Assembly (NCBI GenBank): GCA_937944055.1
Contig: CALDZJ010000045.1
Coordinates: 1-55,658 of the forward strand
From: an uncultured Verrucomicrobiales bacterium
GTDB taxonomy: Bacteria; Verrucomicrobiota; Verrucomicrobiia; Verrucomicrobiales; Akkermansiaceae
Length of the DNA stretch: 55,658 bases
Direction: 5' to 3'
The notes beneath the pieces were generated by a model that was not told where the DNA came from, made no database searches, and saw only the letters and a list, made by a program, of their open reading frames with translations. Both the position numbers and the translations under genes were made by a program. Positions 1-7,382 of this stretch are shown here, in pieces (the stretch's first letter is position 1; every line of letters begins with the position of its first letter).

Positions 1-178
1 CAGTGGCCGGATTTTCGGGTCCGCCTCAATTCCTGTATTTTGCCGAGAAATGAAACATCGCTGAGCTTCGATTCTCGTTTCTTCGTTTCCTCCCCCCTAT
101 AGGGGAGGGAACTAGAGACGTGAAGACTCCCTGAAGTGAACTTCAGGTCAAAACTGAAGATAACGAAATTCAGGTTGA

Positions 179-201
179 TGATTTTTCACAGGGAAAAATC
201 A
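179..201 (-). terminator. Hairpin just past the end of the small lipoprotein operon
   Basis: A perfect 9-bp inverted repeat (TGATTTTTC / GAAAAATCA) with a 5-nt loop lies 9 bases beyond the last stop codon of the minus-strand operon. There is no U tract after it in the minus direction, so it is either a weak terminator or an mRNA 3'-end stabiliser. A second perfect palindrome (CCTGAAGT, 2 nt, ACTTCAGG) sits further on at 130-147. Nothing else was recognised in 1-209. Confidence 0.35.
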
Positions 202-209
202 CGCCGTCA

Positions 210-812
210 TCAATCCCCTAGTTTTTTAAACTCTATGAGTTCACCAATAAAAACTGCTGCCGTTTTACTTGTAAGATAGACCTCACTAAAGACCTCGCTT
301 CCTAAATCTTCCTTTTCGACGATGTAATCGACGCCTTCGACACTACTTCCGACTTGGAAAGCGGCTTGTGCAACATTCTTCACCTTAAATGCGAGCAGCC
401 ATTGATCAGAATACGATGCATCATCCTCACCAAACATAAATAAGAACTGCCCCTGTCTCCCGCCGGTCACTCGAACTTGGAAATCGTCCCATTCAAAGTC
501 CCCCGAAGTCACGGCGATGCGGTTATCTTGAGTCCGCATGACATTCAGCGAAGAAGGATGCTCGACCACGTAAAAAATCTGTTCTCCTTTATCCAAAAAA
601 TAATTTTGCTTCTCGATTAACCATTTTGAATGCCACTTAATCTCGTCAATTTTTTTTCCTCCTCCGTATTTTCTCAGTAACCGTTCGATCTCAGCATCCT
701 GTTTGTCCTTTCTTTCCTGACGGTCGATCTCCGCTTGCTCATAGGCCGAGGGTTTATCTCGACAGGAGGGGAAGATTCCCAATATGAAAATAGAAAGTAT
801 TGTCGCTCTCAT
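210..812 (-). CDS. Hypothetical lipoprotein, last gene of a coupled operon
   Basis: 200 residues. The N-terminus is a short hydrophobic signal ending FPSC, which fits a lipobox with Cys17 as the lipidated residue. It is followed by a charged helical stretch rich in Glu, Arg and Lys (about residues 20-50) and a beta-rich body with no family I recognise. The start ATG overlaps the upstream stop codon as TAATG, so translation is probably coupled to the preceding gene. It is likely exported and anchored to a membrane. Function unknown; the neighbouring KTSC lipoprotein and the small signal-bearing protein suggest a shared envelope role, which is inference. Confidence 0.7.
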   Translation of the reverse strand: MRATILSIFILGIFPSCRDKPSAYEQAEIDRQERKDKQDAEIERLLRKYGGGKKIDEIKWHSKWLIEKQNYFLDKGEQIFYVVEHPSSLNVMRTQDNRIAVTSGDFEWDDFQVRVTGGRQGQFLFMFGEDDASYSDQWLLAFKVKNVAQAAFQVGSSVEGVDYIVEKEDLGSEVFSEVYLTSKTAAVFIGELIEFKKLGD

Positions 813-1066
813 TATTTTTCTTCTTTTTTGATTTCCTTGAATTGCCCTCCTTCAAAGGATTTCCACACTTGTCCTGTTTTTTTGTCTACTAAGTAGACCC
901 AATCCCACGAATCTTTGGTATCTTGCAAAAATGACTCCGCTTCACACGCAACCCCACCAGCTGCTGCGGCACTGATGGTGTAACGATTTGCAGACGACGT
1001 TATATGGGCTGATAGGATGATACCTCCCGTAATGAGGAGGGATGATGCGAGAATTATTTTTTTCAT
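812..1066 (-). CDS. Small membrane or secreted protein, middle gene of operon
   Basis: 84 residues. An N-terminal hydrophobic segment (about residues 4-24, after MKK) looks like a signal peptide or membrane anchor, followed by an Ala-rich stretch and a C-terminal half containing VYLVDKKTGQVWK, a short beta-strand pattern of a kind often seen in small secreted bacterial proteins. Its start ATG overlaps the upstream stop as ATGA and its own stop overlaps the next start as TAATG, so all three genes are translationally linked. No function assigned. Confidence 0.6.
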   Translation of the reverse strand: MKKIILASSLLITGGIILSAHITSSANRYTISAAAAGGVACEAESFLQDTKDSWDWVYLVDKKTGQVWKSFEGGQFKEIKKEEK

Positions 1067-1476
1067 TTTTTCAGTTTGAGATGAGTGGACTTATTTCCCT
1101 TAATTTCTGACTCGTAAAATCGGTTAGCACTCGGAGCATTTTTAAAGTCTGTCCAGAGGGATTTCGGAACGCGGTGATAGAGGTAGCCTTTGCGCTTGCT
1201 GCTCTGAAAATGAATGAGCATGAATTCCCCTTCAGGGAAATAAACCATCTTGTGAATAAGCGAGCTATCCGGTGTTACCGTTTCCTTGCGGTAGTTTTTT
1301 TGCACCCATTTTGTAGCCTCCGCGTAGGTGGTGATTCCTTCACTCGCAAAGGGTTCAGGTGCGCCCTTGCAACTAGGCAATAGAGAGCCTGTGATGAGGG
1401 AGAGCGAAAGCAGCCATAGAAAGGAGCAATTTATGATTTTCGTTTGGAAGGACTTTATCATTTTGTGTTTTTCCAT
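1063..1476 (-). CDS. KTSC-domain lipoprotein, first gene of operon
   Basis: The N-terminus is a signal peptide ending LLPSC, a good lipobox. The C-terminal half matches the small KTSC fold: a hydrophobic strand pair, then YLYHRVPKSLWTDFKNAPSA and a terminal aromatic/Ile-Lys-Gly motif, in the family's usual order (Y-x-VP, then A-S, then F-x-x-x-I). KTSC domains are about 60 residues, often fused or carried by phage and mobile DNA; their biochemical role is not settled. I chose the ATG at 1476 because AGGA lies 6-7 bases upstream; ATGs at 1482 and 1461 are in frame. It is coupled (ATGA) to the next gene. Confidence 0.75.
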   Translation of the reverse strand: MEKHKMIKSFQTKIINCSFLWLLSLSLITGSLLPSCKGAPEPFASEGITTYAEATKWVQKNYRKETVTPDSSLIHKMVYFPEGEFMLIHFQSSKRKGYLYHRVPKSLWTDFKNAPSANRFYESEIKGNKSTHLKLKK

Positions 1477-1574
1477 CACCATTCCTAACGGCTACCACCA
1501 TTCTAGTCGGTTACATGAAATACTAGTGAGCTATTCGGTAAAATGGAGTGGTTTCTTGCTGTTTTTAGCCAAAA

Positions 1575-2268
1575 TTAGTAGCCTCTTTCTAGTAGGCGTT
1601 TCGATGCCTCCCGTCTCATGAGCCTCGTCTGTTCCTCAAGTTGGTCTGCCTGTCTTTTCAACTGTTTATTTCTCTCCCAATCGGCGTTGTCACGAGTGGA
1701 TGGTGAATAAGAACTTCTTTGACGCCTCGCATTGGAGATGGCTCTAGCACGATTTTTTGCCCGTTCACGCATTTCCTGAAAATACTTTGCTTCATTTAAT
1801 ATTCTGTTTCCGTGAATTTTGTTTGCTGCGGCAAAAGTTTCGGTAGAGCTAGAGAGGTATGTTAGATCAAATCGGCCACTTTGCCGCCCAATAGTCGATG
1901 TGGGTATCTGATATTCTCCCACGATTTTATTGCCACGAACCGCACCTGAAAATTGAATCCGATTCGTCACTCCCGATCTAGGCTTCAGAGCAATTCTAAC
2001 TACGCTAGAATTAAGAACTCCTACACACGAACCAGAACCGTGCAAGGGATCACCGATGGTGAACCTCCCCTCAAAGTAGCCCGAATTTTCATCGTATTTT
2101 TCGACAATCAAACCTGCCCGCCCCGTCCCCCCCATTTGACGTATTTGTGACGGTACCCAACCAAACTCCTTTAGAGAAAATCATAGGGTTAGCTTTTTCG
2201 ACCGTAGCACAAGAGTTTAGCAAAAGAGAAAGGAGGAGAAGGTGTGAAAGGAGGAAAAGGTGTTTCAT
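1575..2268 (-). pseudogene. Secreted lipoprotein gene broken (or phase-switched) at a G7 tract
   Basis: Two overlapping minus-strand frames together make one sensible protein of about 230 residues. The first part begins at ATG 2268 with a signal peptide ending LLNSC (lipobox) and reads KGVWLGTVTN before a run of seven G at 2127-2133. The second frame carries on from the same place with alternating beta-strand motifs (YFEGRFTI, GAVRGNKIVGEYQI, SGRFDLTYL) resembling a small beta-barrel, then a C-terminal Arg/Gln/Glu-rich coiled coil. Six G would restore one continuous frame; seven G stops it 18 codons later. It is either a real frameshift mutation, a slippage-based switch or an assembly error. 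No Shine-Dalgarno site is obvious before 2268. Function unknown. Confidence 0.65.
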
Positions 2269-2319
2269 CGGATAGAACATTATTTTAGACACGGCTCTCA
2301 TGAGCCTAATGGGGCCTAC

Positions 2320-2346
2320 GCGCCATTTATAGTGCGCCATAAATGG
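2320..2346. promoter_or_regulatory. Operator-like palindrome between divergent genes
   Basis: CCATTTAT at 2323-2330 and ATAAATGG at 2339-2346 form a perfect 8-bp inverted repeat with an 8-nt spacer. The same stretch holds a direct repeat GCGCCAT at 2320 and 2334. It lies between the minus-strand lipoprotein (start 2268) and the plus-strand XRE regulator (start 2373), the usual place for an autoregulatory operator. Binding by that regulator is inferred from position only. Confidence 0.4.
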
Positions 2347-2372
2347 ACGAACAAGGCGATAAAAAATGAAGG

Positions 2373-2606
2373 GTGAAACCTGACCCTGAAAAAGAAATCG
2401 TTATCCGTGTCTGTGAAGTTTTAACAGCTCAACGAGAATCCAAGGAAATCTCGCAGAGAAAACTTTCTGAACTCACTAGCCTCTCACCAACTGGCCTTCG
2501 TCACATCGAAAGCGGTGAAACGAGTCCAACTCTATTTTCACTCCTGAAAATCTGCGATGCTTTGGATTTGAAGCTGTCAGATTTGCTAGCAGAAAATGGA
2601 CGCTAA
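2373..2606 (+). CDS. XRE-family transcriptional regulator
   Basis: 77 residues, almost all a Cro/CI-type helix-turn-helix domain: SQRKLSELTSLSPTGLRHIE carries the two HTH helices, then SGETSPTLFSLLKICDAL and a final helix. This is the HTH_3 pattern of small DNA-binding repressors. The start is GTG at 2373; the ATG at 2366 opens only a five-codon frame, so it could be a leader peptide. It is divergent from the lipoprotein genes and separated from them by a palindrome, so it probably controls them and itself. Such stand-alone XRE genes are common in accessory DNA. Confidence 0.85.
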   Translation: MKPDPEKEIVIRVCEVLTAQRESKEISQRKLSELTSLSPTGLRHIESGETSPTLFSLLKICDALDLKLSDLLAENGR

Positions 2607-2927
2607 AAGGAGAGTGCCTCGACAGTGGCATTCCCAAGGTCTCCTTAGTGCGGAGGGACTGAAGGCCGTCAACAGTAGCCAATAACATGGGCAAATAAGC
2701 TCTTTGCTCATTACGGGGGAAGCTCTGGAAATGTGTGTGGATGTTTTTCTCGTATCACCTACAGAGTCTCAGGCGTTTTCTCTGAGCTACCCTCCACGAC
2801 CCTCCTCTTGTTTATGCTGGAAGGTTCCATGCCCCCCTTCCATTCCACCTAGTGACACCGTGGCACGTAGGCACAAGAAAGCCTCACTCGTAACAGAGTG
2901 AGGCTTGGGAGGCTAAGAACTGGAGTC
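2607..2927. other. Intergenic stretch with no recognised gene
   Basis: 321 bases between the XRE gene and a small minus-strand gene. Open frames here show no signal, domain or start-site support. Apart from the hairpin at 2879-2906 nothing functional was recognised. Confidence 0.5.
2879..2906 (-). terminator. Probable terminator for the gene at 2928-3173
   Basis: GCCTCACTC and GAGTGAGGC pair perfectly over 9 bp with a 6-nt loop, flanked by AA/TT. Read on the minus strand the stem is followed by TTTCTT, a moderate U tract, and it starts 22 bases after the stop codon of the upstream minus-strand gene. Confidence 0.55.
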
Positions 2928-3173
2928 TTAGAAGAAACACCAGCGAACGAGGACAAGGACAACTAGGACAATCAACAGCAATCTGGCAACTTTGTGCCGC
3001 CTAGTTGACTCTAGGCGATTTCTTGCCAGCTTGTCAATGGTTGGCGATTCTAGATCGGGGCGGGCGGATTTGTCACGGTGTATAAAGTCTGGTTTCATCG
3101 TGGTCTGTTTAATTTCGAATTTCACACCAACAGGGAGAACACTTTTCCCATGAGGATCAATCTTTCTTGCCAT
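2928..3173 (-). CDS. Small tail-anchored membrane protein, unknown
   Basis: 81 residues. The first 60 are hydrophilic and charged; the last 20 (VARLLLIVLVVLVLV and a final aromatic end) form a single transmembrane helix at the extreme C-terminus, preceded by Arg-Arg-His-Lys. That topology would leave the N-terminal part in the cytoplasm. A terminator-like hairpin follows directly, which supports a real transcription unit. No known family, and the ribosome-binding site is weak (AAGAGA close to the ATG). Confidence 0.5.
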   Translation of the reverse strand: MARKIDPHGKSVLPVGVKFEIKQTTMKPDFIHRDKSARPDLESPTIDKLARNRLESTRRHKVARLLLIVLVVLVLVRWCFF

Positions 3174-3201
3174 AGTCTCTTGCGCGAAAATTCACAAAAA
3201 G

Positions 3202-3672
3202 TCAATAACGCTCTCTTATGTCCTTTTCGTGCCATGATCCTGCAAATTTACAGAGATTGTGTGTGTGTGATTGTAAAAAAATTACATTATCATCAGGCAA
3301 ACCGTTTTGAATATGGAGCAAGGAGACTTTTGCGTCATCCGTCACGTTCTCAATTCGTTCTTCTAAGAGATTTTTCACCGCTTCGATTTTCTTTTCCTTG
3401 TCGGCTTCAATTTTCGCAAATCGTCTCTCCTCGACTTTGGAAAACTCGTAGAAACCGCTCGCGATGCCCCTCACTACCTCATCCACTTCCGCCCTTGTGA
3501 CCTCAACCCACATTGACCGCTTGGCCTTGGACTCGAACCGCTTACCAGTCACTCTTTCCAGCTCTAGAATCGCAGTCTTTGCCTCATCATCCCAACGGTC
3601 TCGACTCACACCCTCGACACTGGAGACATTGAACGTAAACAGAAAAAGCAAAGGGATGGGGAAATCCCTCAT
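3202..3672 (-). CDS. Hypothetical protein with possible signal peptide and coiled coil
   Basis: 156 residues. The N-terminus (MRDFPIPLLFLFTFNVSSVEG) looks like a short signal peptide. The middle, about residues 25-115, is strongly charged and helical (repeated Glu/Lys/Arg with heptad-like Val/Ile/Leu) and probably forms a coiled coil. The C-terminus ends with a His/Cys-containing tail. No family recognised. It lies in the AT-richer accessory stretch beside the initiator tRNA. Codon pattern and the long open frame support coding, but no ribosome-binding site stands out. Confidence 0.5.
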   Translation of the reverse strand: MRDFPIPLLFLFTFNVSSVEGVSRDRWDDEAKTAILELERVTGKRFESKAKRSMWVEVTRAEVDEVVRGIASGFYEFSKVEERRFAKIEADKEKKIEAVKNLLEERIENVTDDAKVSLLHIQNGLPDDNVIFLQSHTHNLCKFAGSWHEKDIRERY

Positions 3673-3683
3673 TGGGGGAAAAG

Positions 3684-3819
3684 TCTATTGCCCCATCCGT
3701 TGCCCCGTCCCCGCATCTTTTTTACGGAATGGCATCTATGAAGAATGGTTCCGAGTCCACAAACTCAAGGTTCAGCACCGGAAATGAAAAAAACACGGGG
3801 CAATGAAGGGGGCAATAGA
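3684..3819. repeat. 25-bp imperfect inverted repeat flanking 86 bp
   Basis: The left arm at 3684-3708 (TCTATTGCCCC then ATCCGTTGCCCCGT) and the right arm at 3795-3819 are inverted copies matching at 22 of 25 positions. Each arm itself contains two TTGCCCC-like words. The 86-bp core has no gene I recognise. The element lies about 100 bp from the 3' end of the initiator tRNA, so it may be the edge of an integrated element or a recombination or regulatory site; this is inference. Confidence 0.6.
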
Positions 3820-3884
3820 TCGTGTTAAAAGCCGTATTTAGGCTGTATTTAAGCGAATCTCGGGCCTTGGCCCCTGAAAAGGCG

Positions 3885-3917
3885 AAAGCCCTAGAACCTT
3901 TATGGCTCTAGGGCTTT
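3885..3917 (-). terminator. Terminator of the initiator tRNA gene
   Basis: AAAGCCCTAGA and TCTAGGGCTTT form an 11-bp perfect stem with an 11-nt loop starting 4 bases after the tRNA CCA end on the minus strand. The A/T flanks give it the shape of a rho-independent terminator, also usable in the plus direction. Confidence 0.7.
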
Positions 3918-3920
3918 CAT

Positions 3921-3997
<77 letters not shown>

Positions 3998-4169
3998 ATT
4001 TGTAAACCACCTCCTGCGAGGCGGGCGCAAGCTAGGATGAAATCTGGGGCAGAACAAGGTTTATTTTGATGAAATTTACGACTCATTTTTGATGAGGAGC
4101 TTTTTTTGCTCTTTTCGCTCTTTTCGCTTTAAGGTTTTAAATTTCCAGATTTCTGCTTTTCCTCCCGCC

Positions 4170-5588
4170 ATGATTCCGAATGTCCTCGCCGAACGATATG
4201 CAGCCGCCCAAATTAGAGAAATCTGGTCCCCCGAGGGGCGCATTCTCTTAGAGCGGGATTTCTGGATCTCGGTGCTAAAGGCGCAGAAGTCTCTTGGCTT
4301 AGAAATCCCTGAGGAGGCGATCGCAGCCTATGAGGCGGTGAAGGGCGAGGTCAATCTGGCGGCGATCGATGAGCGCGAGCGCATCACGCGGCATGATGTG
4401 AAGGCCCGGATCGAGGAGTTTAATGAACTGGCAGGGCACGAGCACATCCATAAGGGGATGACTTCCCGCGATCTTACCGAGAATGTGGAGCAGCTCCAAG
4501 TTTACCGCTCGCTGGAGGTGATCCGTGATAAGAGCATCGCGGTGATGGCCCGGATGTCCGAGCGGGCCTCCCAATGGCAGGAACTGATGATTACGGCGCG
4601 CACTCATAATGTGGCAGCCCAGCCGACGACTTTTGGAAAACGCCTCGCAATGTTTGGAGAGGAAGTGCTGAGCTCTTTTCACCAGGTTGAGGCTCTCCTC
4701 CACTCTTATGCGGTGCGTGGCCTGAAGGGTGCGGTGGGGACTCAGATGGATCAGGTCTCACTCTTCGATGGTGATACTGAGAAGGTGGCGGCCTTAGATG
4801 AGCAAGTGCGTGAGCACCTCGGCCTGCCGAGGGCCTGGACAAATGTTGGCCAAGTTTACCCTCGTTCGCTAGATTTCCGAGTGGTCAGTGCTCTGGTAGA
4901 TCTCGCTTCTGGTCCGTCATCGCTCGCTAAGACTCTGCGCCTGATGGCGGGGCATGAAACTGCTTCTGAGGGATTTGCAAAAGGCCAGACAGGTTCATCT
5001 GCGATGCCTCATAAGATGAATTCTCGGTCCTGCGAGCGGGTGAATGGCTTTCATGCGATTTTGAAAGGCCACCTTAGCATGGCTTCTAATTTGGCAGGTG
5101 ATCAGTGGAATGAGGGTGATGTTTCTTGCTCGGTGGTGCGCCGCGTGATGCTGCCGGATGCCTTTTACGCGATCGATGGGCTCTTTGAGACTTTCCTAAC
5201 CATTCTGGATCAAATGGATGCTTATCCTGCCGTGATTGAGAAGGAGAATGCGCATTATCTCCCCTTCCTTCTTACCACGACTATTATGATGGAGGCGGTG
5301 AAGGCGGGAGTCGGCCGTGAGACGGCTCATGCGGCGATTAAGGAGCATGCTTTAGCGACGGTGAAGGACCTGAGAAATGGCACGGCTTCAGAAAACAACC
5401 TCCTTCAACGACTCGCTGATGATGAGCGCTTGCCGCTGGATCAGGCTTTGCTTTCAGGGATTTTGGAGGCTAGTCGTCACAATGTTGGCCAGGCTCAGAT
5501 TCAGGTGGAGCAGTTCAAGGCGGTGATCGATTCACTGAAAGCGGCCCATCCCAAGGCGGCGGACTACAGCCCGGGATCGATTTTGTAA
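4170..5588 (+). CDS. purB: Adenylosuccinate lyase
   Basis: Catalyses two steps of purine synthesis: release of fumarate from SAICAR to give AICAR, and from adenylosuccinate to give AMP. From the ATG at 4170 the product is 472 residues, normal for the longer purB type. The N-terminus MIPNVLAERYAA with EIWSPEGRILLERDFW is typical, and the fumarate-lyase signature GSSAMPHKMNSRSCERV lies near residues 275-291. An open frame extends 27 codons further upstream, but that part is unlike the family. The gene is markedly G-rich on its coding strand, unlike plus-strand genes right of 12 kb. It stands alone, with no purine genes nearby. Confidence 0.96.
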   Translation: MIPNVLAERYAAAQIREIWSPEGRILLERDFWISVLKAQKSLGLEIPEEAIAAYEAVKGEVNLAAIDERERITRHDVKARIEEFNELAGHEHIHKGMTSRDLTENVEQLQVYRSLEVIRDKSIAVMARMSERASQWQELMITARTHNVAAQPTTFGKRLAMFGEEVLSSFHQVEALLHSYAVRGLKGAVGTQMDQVSLFDGDTEKVAALDEQVREHLGLPRAWTNVGQVYPRSLDFRVVSALVDLASGPSSLAKTLRLMAGHETASEGFAKGQTGSSAMPHKMNSRSCERVNGFHAILKGHLSMASNLAGDQWNEGDVSCSVVRRVMLPDAFYAIDGLFETFLTILDQMDAYPAVIEKENAHYLPFLLTTTIMMEAVKAGVGRETAHAAIKEHALATVKDLRNGTASENNLLQRLADDERLPLDQALLSGILEASRHNVGQAQIQVEQFKAVIDSLKAAHPKAADYSPGSIL

Positions 5589-5730
5589 AAAACTGACTAT
5601 CAATCACTTGACAAGAAGTTTTGTCCTTAATTAACATCCTCATATCAAAGATAAATATCGTTTTCAGGCCTTTCGCCGAGCCAGTATTCTTTTCATTTTA
5701 GCTTATCTCTCGCTCTTCGCCTCGGCGGGA

Positions 5731-6111
5731 ATGACGGTGTATCTCTTCATTCACGGGAGCCAGGAGATTGTGTTCCCCTTCGCTGTGACTTTGGGCATTT
5801 CCGCTCTCCTTTGGTTCTTTGTTTTGCTTATTTCAGGGACTTGCCGCTGTCAGCTTTGCCAAGTTCCCACGATGCGCCCATTGAAATGCACCCGCCATCA
5901 GAAGGCGAAACCTCTTCTCGGCAGCTACCGGCTGCGCATCGCGCTTTCCGTGGTCAGCAAAGACTCGTTGAGATGCTGCTACTGTGGTGAATACTTCAAA
6001 CTCAAGCCGAAGATTCTGCCCAAAGTTGAGCCCATTCCGGAGCTCGTCACGGCCCCTCGAAGGAGATCGATCAGCTCTCGGGCTCGACAAATCCCCGCAA
6101 AACGCAGTTAA
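5731..6111 (+). CDS. Membrane-anchored zinc-ribbon protein, paralogue of 30875-31390
   Basis: Residues from the ATG at 5731 give one membrane segment, then a cytoplasmic domain with Cys pairs CQLC and CCYC about 45 residues apart, a likely zinc ribbon, and a basic tail. The protein at 30875 has the same plan (two membrane helices, CPLC, then CMYC) and similar spacing, so they are paralogues. The frame stays open upstream to 5635 and encodes a second hydrophobic helix (RRASILFILAYLSLFASAG) matching the paralogue's first one, yet no ATG, GTG or TTG occurs there. The true start may be a rare codon (ATC 5644 or ATT 5686) upstream. Function unknown. Confidence 0.65.
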   Translation: MTVYLFIHGSQEIVFPFAVTLGISALLWFFVLLISGTCRCQLCQVPTMRPLKCTRHQKAKPLLGSYRLRIALSVVSKDSLRCCYCGEYFKLKPKILPKVEPIPELVTAPRRRSISSRARQIPAKRS

Positions 6112-6121
6112 ATGACTGCTC

Positions 6122-6688
6122 ATGAAAGTCGCCACCGCTTTGATCGCTGGCGCGATATTAGGTGCGGTGATCGTGATCATCACTTACTTTTACCTCTCAT
6201 CGCGCGAAGCTGGAGACGAGACGCTCACCTTGAGCTTCTCGGAAGCTGAAATTCAGGAGAAGATCGGGAAAGACTTCCCGAAGGATGAGAAGATCCTCGA
6301 TTACATTCCCGTCGTGATTGAGGAACCGACGGTGAAATTCCTCGGGGACAGCGAGCGGGTCCAACTCTCCGTGAAGGCGATTCTTTCCATCCCCTTTGTC
6401 ACTAGCGAGGAGGTCATCGGAGTTTTTACCAGCTCGATCCGCTATGAATCAGAAGATAAGACTCTACGAATCTCTGACCTCACGGTGGAGAGCATCCGCA
6501 CGAGCCGGCTTCCTGAAAAATTCGAGGAGCCCATCCGGCTGGCCTTGACCGCGGCGGCGCGGAAATACCTTGATGATCACATCGTCCACCAGATTAAGCC
6601 AAAGGACATTCCGCGCGCGATGGCTGAAATGCTTTTACAGAAAATTAAGATCAGGAGCGGGCGGCTAGAAGTCATTTTAGGCTTGTAG
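6122..6688 (+). CDS. DUF1439 (YceB-like) membrane-anchored protein
   Basis: 188 residues. Residues 5-26 form a single membrane anchor or uncleaved signal; the rest follows the DUF1439/YceB pattern, with LTLSFSEAEIQEKIGKDFP at the start and a long periplasmic beta-rich body that in relatives forms a lipid-binding-like half barrel. In Escherichia coli YceB is a lipoprotein of unclear role; here there is no lipobox Cys. It begins 10 bases after the preceding zinc-ribbon gene stop, so the two are likely cotranscribed. Envelope location is well supported; the ligand is unknown. Confidence 0.75.
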   Translation: MKVATALIAGAILGAVIVIITYFYLSSREAGDETLTLSFSEAEIQEKIGKDFPKDEKILDYIPVVIEEPTVKFLGDSERVQLSVKAILSIPFVTSEEVIGVFTSSIRYESEDKTLRISDLTVESIRTSRLPEKFEEPIRLALTAAARKYLDDHIVHQIKPKDIPRAMAEMLLQKIKIRSGRLEVILGL

Positions 6689-6727
6689 GACATTTTTACG
6701 GCATTTCTGCCTCTTTCCGACATGGAG

Positions 6728-6754
6728 TTGACAGTCAGGAATCGCTCGCTTAAT
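6728..6754 (+). promoter_or_regulatory. Candidate promoter of ndk
   Basis: A perfect TTGACA at 6728-6733 is followed after 15 bases by CTTAAT (4 of 6 to the -10 consensus). This would start transcription only a few bases before the ndk ATG at 6765, giving a very short leader. Spacing is shorter than ideal. Confidence 0.35.
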
Positions 6755-6764
6755 CAATGCCTCT

Positions 6765-7196
6765 ATGTCTCAAGAAACGACTCTCATCCTTTTCAAGCCT
6801 GACGCTGTTAAAAAAGACCTCGTCGGAACCGTCCTCGCTCGTTATCAGGCGGAGGGATTTAAGATCCAAGGCATCAAGATGATGACCCTTTCTGATGATG
6901 TTCTGGCCGAGCATTATTCTCACATTGCTGAAATGCCTTTCTTCCCCTCGGTGCGTGGATTCATGCAGGAGTCTCCCGTGGTGGCGCTCGCGCTGAGTGG
7001 TGATGATGTCATTACGCGGGTACGTGACCTCCTTGGACCCACTGACTCTAAGGCTGCCGCTGCGGGAACGATCCGTGGTGACTTTGGGGAAAAGAATGAG
7101 GAGTCTATGATGCGGAATGTTTGTCACGCTTCGGATAGCCCAGAGGCGGCTCAGGCAGAGCTTAAGCGCTTCTTCAATGAGGGTGAGCTTTTCTAG
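6765..7196 (+). CDS. ndk: Nucleoside diphosphate kinase
   Basis: Transfers the gamma-phosphate of ATP to nucleoside diphosphates through a phosphohistidine. 143 residues, the usual length. The N-terminus TLILFKPDAVKK is the family's KPD motif, and the active site NVCHASDS places the phosphorylated histidine at residue 121. The RGDFGEKNEES segment is the usual nucleotide-binding loop region. It is followed by a strong terminator and preceded by a candidate promoter, so it looks monocistronic. Confidence 0.97.
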   Translation: MSQETTLILFKPDAVKKDLVGTVLARYQAEGFKIQGIKMMTLSDDVLAEHYSHIAEMPFFPSVRGFMQESPVVALALSGDDVITRVRDLLGPTDSKAAAAGTIRGDFGEKNEESMMRNVCHASDSPEAAQAELKRFFNEGELF

Positions 7197-7284
7197 GCTT
7201 TAAGAACGCTGAGCGCTCATCCTTGCGCGCTCTCACCCGCGCCATTTTTCATTCATCCTCAGTCAGTGACTCTTGATGAATCAG

Positions 7285-7308
7285 CCACCCTGATGGGTGG
7301 TTTTTTTT
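7285..7308 (+). terminator. Rho-independent terminator after ndk
   Basis: CCACCC and GGGTGG pair across a 4-nt loop (TGAT) and are followed directly by eight T, a textbook intrinsic terminator. Confidence 0.85.
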
Positions 7309-7382
7309 GAGGGAGTGGTGGGGATTGTTTATCCAGAAATTGCAAAGGTTGTGAGTGGGGAAAGGTCAGCTAATTCTGCGAC

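Noticed and set aside
3709-3794. Remnant of a tyrosine recombinase inside the inverted repeat (FLRNGIYEEWF reading)
   Set aside because: Only a few residues resemble an integrase N-terminus; too short to support.
4089-4169. Upstream extension of purB
   Set aside because: 27 codons rich in Phe/Arg/Ser with no family similarity; the family start MIPNVL fits ATG 4170.
7197-7382. dif-like site near the skew change
   Set aside because: No 28-bp XerC/XerD-type palindrome with a 6-base centre was found here or in other gaps from 5.6 to 13.4 kb by eye.
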